Below, piece after piece: positions 55,426 through 64,000 of a stretch of DNA of 64,000 nucleotides (within the stretch, counting starts at the first letter, position 1; every line of letters starts with the position of its first letter). Both the position numbers and the translations under genes were made by a program. This DNA is from Eutreptiella sp. 'Long Island Sound 2002' (taxonomy: Eukaryota > Euglenozoa > Euglenophyceae > Eutreptiales > Eutreptiaceae), in the NCBI GenBank assembly GCA_964036045.1, contig OZ038385.1, positions 4,030,001-4,094,000 on the forward strand, given 5' to 3'. The notes beneath the pieces were generated by a model, which saw only the letters and a program-made list of their open reading frames with translations, did no database searches and was not told the DNA's origin.

Positions 55426-57360
55426 ATAAAATAAAATTATACACGACCCAACACACTCGCGTGCAGCAAGACCATGTTCGCTGCTGTAGCTTACGTGTTA
55501 CCCGTCGTTCTTGATGTTCTCGGCCCCGTTCTTGTTCGTGGCGTCGTGGAGCGTGTGGGTGTCCATTGCGAAGGGTTAACCGCGTTCCCCCAGGGCCGCC
55601 GCCTGAGCTGCAGGGCAAGGGGAGTGATGGGCACGAGGGTGGGGAGGGAGGTGCATGAAGAATAAGAAGAAAAAGGCGGCAGGGTGCGACGTGAGGGGTC
55701 GTGGCGAGTTACGAAAAATCTTCGAGTTTTACGCGCTGCTCGCGACGCGCTTTTCTTTGCGCCTATAGCGAGTTAGACGACGGCAAGGACGGCGTTGGGG
55801 TCCCACGAGCGTTACGGTGCTTACGGCGTTTACTATTCACCTATTTCACGTCGAAAAATTTTTTGTCGCGTTTTTACGCGTTTCGCAGCGCGCTTTTTCG
55901 CCTAAGCGTTTTTTATGCTAATTAGCTTTATTTTCAGCTATTCAGAAAATTTTTTCGTCGTGTTTTACTCGTCTTTTTATTTCGTTCTGGGACAGGGCCC
56001 CAGCGCACGCGTGATTTTGTCAGTCCAAAGAGGGGGACACTGCAGGGCCTACAAACCAATTCCGATACAGAACCAATTTTGAGAACGTCAGCTGACACTT
56101 TTGTTTGGCGATCCGCGGTCCGCCAGCTCCGGGCACTTCGGAGCTAGTCTGGGCGCCACGGTTAGTCCAGGATTGCTCCCAGGAGGGCTGGGTACACTCG
56201 GCGGACCTGAGAACAGACGGATGGCGGGGGGCACAGACAGGAGCATCCGGCACGAGAACTTTGCTGTCAAGTCCACCGACTTCTACCGACATAGGGTTAT
56301 GCACTGCACGCATATGAGAAACATCTGTCAGGTATATACCCCAGGGGGGGGGTTGGGTTGGGTTGGGTTGGGTCAAGGCCTCATCCGGACCTCCGGGACC
56401 ACGGACGTCGCCCTTCCCTGCGCGTCACAACTGGTCCGGTGGGTGCTCGGTTGTCCGGTCTCAAGGCCTACCGGACTGATGACCGCCCCCGTACCCCGCG
56501 GTGGCACACGCGGGAGGGAGATGCCGCCGTACCTGTGTGTATGGGGCGCGCGCGCTGCCGGTGGGTGTGGGGCGTGGACTGGCTGGGCTGCGAGGCACGT
56601 CGGGTCACACGGCAGTGCCGCGCCTGGCCCGGCCCCGGACCAGTCAGTCACGCAGGGGGGGGTCCCTGGGCTGGGCTCAACCCCTTGCTCTGGGCTCTGG
56701 GGGGGGGGGGGGGCTCTGACTTACCTCTGCCTGCCCTACACTGGCACAACACGGGGACGTCACGGCGTTTCGGCGGCTCATCACTGAGTCGCGGCGGCGG
56801 GCGCGAGGGCCCACCGATGGGACACACCTGCTGTGGTGTACACCCACAGCGTGCCACAGGCATACGGAGTCATGAGCTGGGGCAGGGGGTACGCACTTGT
56901 CAAAACACTTCGAAAGCGGGGCTAAAACAGGCAAAGACTTCTGAAACAGCGAGGAAGGTGATCACATTGACAAACACTGCCACCGCTGCCAAACTGGTCT
57001 CACAGAAAATAATGGTCCCTTACTCTACACCCTCGAGATGGTTGACAGCCCAATCAGTCCACGTCGGCCTCCCCGAGGCACCAGCAGCAACCCGGCTCCA
57101 CGCGTACCTCACAACTGACCGTTGGCTTACGATACTCTCTGTATGCTCACCCTGCACTGCTTTTAGCAGCGCACTGTCGCACAGCCATCAGGGAGTCCAG
57201 ATCTTGGGCAGTATCTCGAAAAGAAAAATTGGACACACAAAGGTCCCACAAACTGAACACTGCAGGACGGATGATGGTAACTTCAGACACGACAGCTGAA
57301 GACAGAGGTTCCATGAAAGCAAATTCCGGGAATTCCCAAGACACTCTCAACGGGAACCTA
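55426..57360. other. Unassigned sequence, possible decayed exons on the minus strand
   Basis: 55.7-56.0 kb is rich in TTTTCGCG and ACGCGTTT words. (GGGTT)n lies at 56349-56373 and a G run near 56697-56713. On the minus strand, a stretch reading TIIRPAVFSLWDLCVSNF to AAKSSAG (about 57290-57150) is followed by GGTGAGC, and AAGTCTTTGCC near 56950 is preceded by GCTGTTTCAG. These look like splice sites, but the protein is not recognised. Confidence 0.3.
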
Positions 57361-59426
57361 CATCCGGATGAAAACAGACTCTATTGACGAACCCACTGGT
57401 GACTGTCTGGCACTAAAGTGCAGGGGATGGCCTTTACAGACCCTCAGTTTACAAACCAGGTACGACCGTACCTCTTCAGTACACTGCAGATTAACTTACA
57501 AGTCACTACTGCTGATCATCCGCAGAAGGTTGGCTAGGGGCAGGTGGGTTCTACTGAGTCGCCTGGAGACTGTTGGCGGAATACATGACCCGCAGAGTTA
57601 TACCCCCCGTGGTGCAGTGGTCGCGACCCCACGCACATGTTCGGTAAAGGGGTTGTTTTCTCCCTATAGGTCCCCCAGGTCAGTACGTCCCTTCCTGCTG
57701 TCGCCCTAGCCCATCCCTATCATTCTTCTAGACAGGAAATCAGCTACAAAGCCACTGAGTGCGGCAAACTTACCTCTATGTTTACACATACACTCTACCT
57801 CAAATTCACTACAAGCTGCTACTCAGTCCGGCTGCTACTCAGTCATGCTCTCACAGTGCTATAACCAGACTACCTGCAGTAGGCTGTCTTGCAGGCCTAA
57901 GGGTTTATCTGTCTGGCTGACTAAGGCTAAGCTATAGCAATACAGTAAAGTCATTTATGCTCACTAGAGTCCAGAGGTTACTCACCTAAAGGCGGTTTCT
58001 GTGACACTCAGGGTTACTCGTACAATAATCCTGTAATAATACACAGTACAGCACCCGCGGCCACAACATTGATGTTGCTTTACACACGGGTTTCCTGTAC
58101 TGGCGTTACAGCCAATATACTCAAGTACATAGTAGGCTGTCTTCACTCACCTAGTGGTCTCCCAAGTTGGTAACCCAGGCATCTGTAACATAGGTGGTGC
58201 TTTAGTATGGCCTATGGGATATCCCATATAAGCTCACATCGTACGAGTACGAGTCCACCCAGGGTCACAGAGACTCAGTCTGCGGGTACTCACCGGGGTA
58301 TCATGTACTTCAGCTACACGAAGTAGTCAGTCGCAATTGCAATTGCAGAGTAGTGGCGACAGTGCTCCCCTCTGGGGCCTGTCTCAGTGTCAGGTACACT
58401 ACGCCTGGGCCTTCAAACTGGCTTCCAGGGTGCTACCAATAAAATGCCTCGTGGGCTAACTAGGGAAGGTCATATCACAGCAGCCACAGGGCAGAATCAT
58501 ACACAGCTCCTTCAATGGTAACAGCAGACTCACTCATACACATCAGAACTGCTATACCACCCATCTGCCCATCGTACCGACAGTACCACTACAGGGTCTA
58601 GAACAGAGTGATTCAGAAAAGCAGGCGACACAGCAATTCCTGTAACCCACAGATAAACAAACGTTTCCCAACACGAAACCAATCTACCCCATATAGCGGG
58701 GGTGTCGCCAGGGCTTCCCACTCCTGACGGAGGGCCACCCTGCCCATGGTTGGGGAAAAAAATAGAAATACGGAGAGTGACACAGAGGAGAGAAAAACGG
58801 TCGTCACTACATCCCGTAAGACCTTCAGCCCTGCGGCACAAGGACGGGCCTGAGGTCACACCAAACCAGCCAGTCACCGACAGCTAGGCTTAAGGGGGAC
58901 AACAAAGAAGGTATTTTCCGCATGAAACATCAACGCAAGGAGCAAAGAAAACAGAGAGGCCTCCTCCAATCAACACCTGTTTAGGATTAGAAATAATTGT
59001 CTCTTCCCCAATGCCATAGCTGGGCCCTACAGACGGAAGACAATACACGGAAGAACGTCACACTGGGGTGCGGCAGCATCAGACTACAGACTACAGACTT
59101 TCGACTCCTAGAGCTCAGACCGTCCTAAGGTGCCACTGAGTTACATTAGTGCCACAGCAACTGACACTCCAGGTGAACACGCAGTACATCACAGTAGAAC
59201 TAACCGTGTAGCTACTGTTACATTCCTGAATAGCTTCAGTAGACACGGCTATGACCGTAATCATCAGAGTGACTAGGGGTATTACCATCAGCCCAAAAGT
59301 TATCTCTCGCATACGAACTAGTAAACTCAGTCACCTGTAGGGTATCACTGACCTCTGGACTTCTATTACAGTCAACTGTCATACTACCTGCATCACACTA
59401 GGCAGTTACCAGCTATCCTTGTATCC
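57361..59426. other. Unassigned intergenic or intron-like sequence
   Basis: A/C-rich on the plus strand with many short TCACT and TACAG words. I see no gene, RNA or repeat array. Confidence 0.35.
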
Positions 59427-59711
59427 CCTAGTGACCCCTTTTGCACACCATGGTGCCATGTCCTATGTTCAACCGGTGTTCAACTGACTTCACCTGGGCC
59501 CTTGAACCAAAATTGTGGGACAGGCTACATTTACCAATTAACCACTGTTGAACGCGTGATCGCGCGAGCACGCGCCACCGATTGGCCAGTTGAACTGTTC
59601 AACCGCGTTCAACCGAGTTCAACTGGGGGGTTGAACAGCAACATGCTGTTCAACTGGGTTCAACCGCTGTTCAACCGCTACGCTCAAAGGTGTGCAAAAG
59701 GGGTCACTAGG
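59427..59711. mobile_element. MITE-like element, 285 bp, 23-bp perfect TIRs
   Basis: The left end 59427-59449 (CCTAGTGACCCCTTTTGCAC...) is the exact reverse complement of 59689-59711. ATC flanks it on both sides (59423-59425, with an extra C before the TIR, and 59712-59714), suggesting but not proving a 3-bp duplication. The interior holds at least ten GTTCAAC or GTTGAAC words. No coding capacity. The superfamily is not assigned. Confidence 0.85.
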
Positions 59712-62261
59712 ATCAGACGAAGGTACAGACAGTAAACCAAATCTCTGGCTTCTTCCGGACTCAGGTACGGGGAAGGGTCGTCATTCCTCCAGTCCTTGCC
59801 ACAGACTGCCTTACCCTGAGGGCATGACCATCCTCAGGGTCACGAATGATTAATACATAACTAGGTACTCCCTCACATTACACGCAGACACAGGCGAGAA
59901 CGACACTGATTTTTGTGCCAACGACAGGGAAGTAAGCTGGTACAAAACACTATACATGCAACTAAAATTGAAACTTCATACCACTTCCATACCAATGCAC
60001 GAAAGGCAACAACGTCTCCATGCACTGACACCGTGGAAAACGCCGCAGCGAACTCGCCACTGGCATTCCAGCCAACAAGGCGTCAGGCAGAGAGAACGAG
60101 GTGGCGCGGTCCTGCAGAGTGCAGGCTAACGGGTTGGCCAACTGACTTGGATACAGCGGTCGCTCAGACTGGCTCTCGGTCACTGCCACCACGGATACAA
60201 CTGCCTGTCACCGGTTGGCGCCAGCTAACAGGGCCATAAACCAAACAGGCCAAATGCCCATTGAGATGCAGATGGCTGTATGACATGGGTCAACTATGGG
60301 TTAGTGTGGCGTATCGCCTGGTGCTGCAACCGGAACGACGGATCAGGTCAACGACAAACAATCAACCACAACCAAGACACAGACAGGCAGACCGACTGAA
60401 AGACTGGCTGATTGCAGAAAGGCAGAAAAAAGGGAGACACCTATCCAACAAGAAGCACTCGCTGACTTGCAACTAAACTAACAGGCTCAAAACAACACTA
60501 CACAATCACAGCGAAATCTCCCCCCCTACAGGGGAAGCCAATGTCTTGCGGGGGTGTTTGCTCTGGGTACCTCTCGTGACGCAGAACACGCGCGCACAGG
60601 TACTCACGCACACACACACCCTGGCTGGCATACGTAGACACAAGCAAACAATTGCCAGCACAGTGAGACCGACACCATCAGAGTGTCGCCTCAAACATCC
60701 CCCTGGCCTCAAATCGGCAAGACCTGTATTCGCCACCTCAGGGCTGACAACGGGGTATCAATGTAACTGCATCGCACTCACAGCAGTACACGAGCAATAA
60801 ATCTGTTCACCTATACACCTCCTATACAACCGCGCTTCAGCACACCACGGAAATGACACGGGGCACTCTGTATCCTACAGACTACCATCACCAGACAAAC
60901 TAGCTGGGTACTGTTCATCTCACTGTGTGTATTCACCTGAGTCATAACCGACGGTTACCTAAAATTCAGCTAGTAAATCTATATCTGTATCTCCGTCATA
61001 GTACGGTACATCACAAGGAGTTCTCATTTACATAGAATACTCCCTATCTCACGGATCAGGTCATATCCTCTAAGTATCACTCCTAAGTAAACGTACGCGT
61101 AATACACCGTAATTACATCAACCTGGGCTGCAGCGGAGTTTTCTCTAAAAAAAGTAACTCACTCCTGAGCTGCTATACAGCTGCTATTCAGTTTTTTGCT
61201 CGGTGGTTGATCTACACCCTCGTGGTAATACCGGTTGCTCTGGTCACACTCGGTGGCACTCACAGTGGCACACACTCTATGGACGATGGGATGGACACAG
61301 GTCGACCTCCTACAGAGACATCAACACCTTCGATACTTGCAGTTACCCCAGAATCTCCTCCAGTACCCTCTCTCAGAACTAGAAAGAAAAATGGGCACCC
61401 TGCTTCACGGCCGGCAGCTGCTGAGCGTCGATGGACTTTGTAAGTGAACCAGGAATGGAAGCTTTTCGAGCACCAGACTATCTGCATTACTGGCACTGAT
61501 ATCGGTTTCCCAGCAGGCTCAAGTGACAGGGCGTACACAGACGAAGGTTGGCAAAGGATCGCAGATACTCGAGCACCACCCCTGTTGAGCAGTGTCATAC
61601 AACCTGGAAATGCCTTGATGTAAAGCCTTTAACCTCCTGAGTGCACAGCTAACAAGCGAATGTCTGTTACCAGGATCTGGGGCAGGAAAGGGATACAGAA
61701 ACATCAATGACGCAAGGTGCATTCGCAATGACTACAGCTGCAAAGGAATGTGACCAAACCAGAGCAAGCACGCTGCTCTCTGTCAGGGCACACGTTATCC
61801 ACAGAACATTCCTTCATGAAGAAGCCAGTCTTGATGAAATGAGAGAGGGGAACAGAAGCAGGAACGCAAGAAGCGCAGGGTTAGAATCAGGCACACTTGA
61901 TTAATCGGCGCCCAAGCGAAGCGCCCACGCAAGCACCGAGTGTATGAAGGGGGGGGGTCTCCTGGCACAGAAAATGCGTGCCGGAGAGCTGATTTTTCGT
62001 AACCCCCCGCCCCTCTGGCTTGGCGTTACCTATCCTAGGGGAAGGAAATTCCCTTTAACTGGCTTGCCGAATTTGGCAGCCCAAAATGAGGGCAAAGGGC
62101 CCCCAAAACTTTAGCCAGAAAATAGGCAGGGTCTGGCAGGGGTGCCTGGGCTAACCCACAGGGGTGCCCGGGTGACGCCCCGTCCCCTGGGATTCTCGGC
62201 GAAGTCCATGTTGTCCTCTGGGGGATACAGGTGCACTGAGCACCTGATGGTTGGGTCGCCC
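59712..62261. other. Unassigned sequence
   Basis: No gene is recognised. A minus-strand stretch at about 61670-61440 (preceded by TTTCCTGCCCCAG) has exon-like borders, but its translation is unknown to me. A CACACACACAC stretch lies near 60607. Confidence 0.3.
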
Positions 62262-62325
62262 TCTTGTTGTCCATGGGGCCCCAGACCTTCACGTCCTTCT
62301 CGCCCGTGGTGACAGCCATCGCCCA
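62262..62325 (-). pseudogene. rbcS: Polyprotein-type decapeptide linker and start of a second Rubisco small-subunit unit
   Basis: Read on the minus strand from about 62325, AMAVTTGEKD fits the euglenophyte plastid-polyprotein linker xMxAxxGxKx at all fixed positions but one (V for A). It is directly followed by VKVWGPMDNKR, which resembles the start of the mature small subunit (VWxPxNNK type). It lies about 110 bp after the end of the rbcS domain but in another frame, so a frameshift separates them. After MDNKR the resemblance stops. The match is short, so the call is tentative. Confidence 0.5.
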
Positions 62326-62759
62326 GCAGGAGGGCAGGACGAAGCGGCAGCAGCCACAGCAGGCTTCCGAACCAAGAAAGACATCACCTGCACCTGCTTG
62401 ACGGAGTCATAGGCAGCCAATCGGATGCAGCACTGAGGGTAGGCCTTGCAGCCATCGTTGGCCTCGTGCAGCGCCTGGCTGGCCTCAGTGCAGCCGATCT
62501 TCGTTGGCGTCAGTGCGCGCGCCCGTCGCTGGCGTCAGTGCAGGCGAACTTGGGCAGCATCAGTGCAGGCGGACCTGGCTGGCATCAGTGCAGATGGACC
62601 TGGCTGGCATCAGTGCAGATGGACCTGGCTTGCATCAGTGCAGATGGACCTGGCTGGCATCAGTGCAGGCAAACATGGGCAGCGTCCACATGGTCCTGTA
62701 CCGGTCGTCATAATGACCAGCGGCTGCGCCAGGGAACCGCACTGTGTTTTTGGGGGCGC
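62289..62759 (-). pseudogene. rbcS: Rubisco small subunit (chloroplast) fragment, broken by a tandem expansion
   Basis: The minus strand from 62759 (just after TTTCCGCAG, a plausible splice acceptor) reads [32 protein letters not shown], and, after the repeat array, CTEASQALHEAN, DGCKAYPQCCIRLAAYDS and VKQVQVMSFLVRKP. These are the successive conserved blocks of the nuclear-encoded small subunit of form I Rubisco (YYDNRYWTMWKLPMFGCTD, then AYPxxYVRLxAFDxxKQVQ). The codons for CTDASQV are repeated eight times as 25-bp units (62469-62668). This puts a TGA in the second unit and shifts the frame by one, so no functional subunit can be made. The first part of the gene is not seen within the window. 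Confidence 0.88.
62469..62668 (-). repeat. 25-bp tandem repeat, exactly 8 units, derived from rbcS codons
   Basis: Units such as CTGCACTGATGCCAGCCAGG on the minus strand encode CTDASQV in one frame. 200 bp equals 8 x 25. The central four units are nearly identical and the outer ones diverged; one reads CTDAAQV. Confidence 0.92.
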
Positions 62760-62762
62760 CTG

Positions 62763-63592
62763 CGGAAACAAGCACCGTGCTCTGTCCAGTGCATAATCAA
62801 ACACCTGTCAATCGTAAATGGATGGCCAGTGGATCCTCCGAAGGCCAAATTTTTTTGGTGTGCACTGGAAATTGCTGATCGCACTAGGACACAAGCAAAC
62901 GGTCTCCGATCACCCAGCGCTACGCACAGTAAGCTGAATAAGGCGCTCGGCTGAATTTCCAAGCGAACCCACGGCCGGGGTTGGTCTGGACCACAGTAAA
63001 CAAGAAAGCAAAACGAATAACCAAACCCACCGACACGGCAAACCAAGGTGAGGGCAACCTGGACGGTAGCGACGGTACATAAAGGCAGACACATAAAAAA
63101 ACATATACCAAGTCAATATACACTAGTACACTGATGGGACTAGGTAAGTAACTTGACTGGTAAGACAGCGTACTCAACGTAGGCAATGTAACTAAACCAA
63201 GTACAAGCGTAGTACAACTGTAGGCATACATTATTCCTAAAAATCATACAATCCACAAACAGTCCTAAACCAGTGAACATGGCGTCTCACAGCCATCCAG
63301 GTACCTCGGATTGTATCTTACCTTGAGTTCTAGGTATATGGTAGTAAAGCTAACTACATGCGCATCATCGCAAGAACTGTGCATCATCTAATCAAAATAC
63401 ACCTGTGGACTCGAGGTTTGCTCGTACTCACCTACGCAAGAGTGAACGCAAACTCCTCCACACACGAGTGTACTCCTCACGTGCAAGCACATATCCACGC
63501 ACGCACCGAGAAGTGGCATTCCAGCCCACATTCTCACACCCGTGCCCGTACACACACAAATTCTCCCTTTGGCCACATGGCCTGAAGAGGCG
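62763..63592. other. Sequence between rbcS and gapA fragments
   Basis: The part next to 62760 may be an intron of the rbcS fragment. No exon of the small-subunit N-terminus was found. 63470-63570 is rich in CACGCAC and CACAC words. Nothing else is supported. Confidence 0.4.
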
Positions 63593-64000
63593 TCATGCCC
63601 AGCAGCAAGGCAAGGGCGATGGCGCGGAGGAGGATGGGTCATCATTCATATCGGCCTGCTCGTCGGTCTCCGTGAGGGTCTTTGCAACCAAGTCTATGAC
63701 GCCCACATTGCGAGTAGGAACATGGGGAGCGATATCGTTCAACTCGCCCCCCGACTAAGGCAGCAGGAGAACGAAGGCTTCGGTGACTTCTATGAAGTTG
63801 GGCACGATGTTCATAGCTCCAACACGGTCGCGGAGTAAATCAGAGTGACGGCCGTCCAAGATCATCTTGTCTCCATTGTAGGAGTGAATGGTGGTCATGG
63901 TACCGTACTCAATGCCGAAGTTCTCACGCAAAAGCTCGCAAACACCGAACGTTCCGTTGGTAAAGCATGAAGCGTTGGAGATAGTGGTGTCGAAGACTTC
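63593..64000 (-). pseudogene. gapA: Chloroplast-type glyceraldehyde-3-phosphate dehydrogenase, partial
   Basis: Read from 64000 on the minus strand: TISNASCFTNGTFG (active-site Cys block, normally SNASCTTNC), FGIEYGTMTTIHSYNGD (the catalytic His is kept), LLRDRVGAMNIVPNF and ELNDIAPHVPTRNVGVIDLV. The GTMTTxHSYTGDQ wording is that of the GapA/GapB Calvin-cycle enzyme rather than the cytosolic GapC. A TAG at 63757-63755 falls exactly in the conserved LP-x-LKGKLNG stretch, and homology fades after DLVAKT, with a final stop at 63595-63593. Thr to Phe after the catalytic Cys and Cys to Gly further on are further damage. The N-terminal NAD-binding half lies outside the window. Confidence 0.87.

Noticed and set aside
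56349-56373. (GGGTT)n as a telomere repeat
   Set aside because: Only four to five units, not a usual telomere unit, and inside the contig.
56101-57299. Overlapping plus-strand frames of 228 and 313 codons
   Set aside because: Rich in G, P and R from local GC bias and a (GGGTT)n run; no recognisable domain.

Overview
The window is nuclear DNA of a photosynthetic eukaryote and is made almost entirely of nested transposable elements, simple-sequence DNA and decayed gene fragments. No intact host gene was recognised. The host clue is at the right end, on the minus strand: a broken Rubisco small-subunit (rbcS) fragment and a broken chloroplast-type GAPDH (GapA/B type) fragment, both nuclear genes of green-lineage plastids. 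Just after the rbcS domain lies a ten-residue stretch that fits, with one mismatch, the xMxAxxGxKx linker known between units of euglenophyte plastid polyproteins. A euglenoid is therefore my best guess (inference, moderate); another green alga is possible.

Layout. 1-7.2 kb: Ty3/gypsy element (gag, protease, a DNA-methylase-like module, RT, RNase H, integrase, chromodomain), cut by the left window edge. 7.2-10.15 kb: non-coding, hairpin-bearing DNA. 10.15-17.39 kb (+): copy 1 of a second chromoviral fragment, here called G2, carrying an inserted 1.87-kb TIR element (12717-14586) with its own predicted two-exon gene and arrays of a 12-bp repeat. 17.39-25.67 kb: unassigned DNA, then a Ty1/copia RT-RNase H fragment (-) split by a 3.3-kb non-autonomous LTR element (21754-25056, exact 5-bp target duplication). 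25.67-47.20 kb: G2 copy 2 in inverted orientation, split by a 13.8-kb LARD-like element with two 3743-bp LTRs (27941-41733) and by a 2.37-kb non-autonomous LTR element (44151-46516). G2 copy 1 is the empty-site control for both insertions, and copy 2 is the empty-site control for the TIR element.

47.2-50 kb holds unassigned sequence, a minisatellite and coding-like minus-strand segments. 50.1-55.4 kb is a strand almost lacking A, with long T and G runs and a 149/189-bp minisatellite; its very long overlapping open frames are compositional artefacts. 55.4-62.2 kb is unassigned, with a 285-bp MITE at 59.43-59.71 kb. 62.2-64 kb holds the rbcS fragment, part of which has expanded into eight exact-length 25-bp tandem units, and the gapA pseudogene.

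The most novel items are the gene-bearing TIR element at 12.7-14.6 kb, the rbcS-born minisatellite with its polyprotein-type linker, the aberrant right end of the LARD (an extra 75 bp lying inside its target duplication) and the methylase-like module between protease and RT in the first gypsy element. All identifications come from reading the sequence; no database search was possible.
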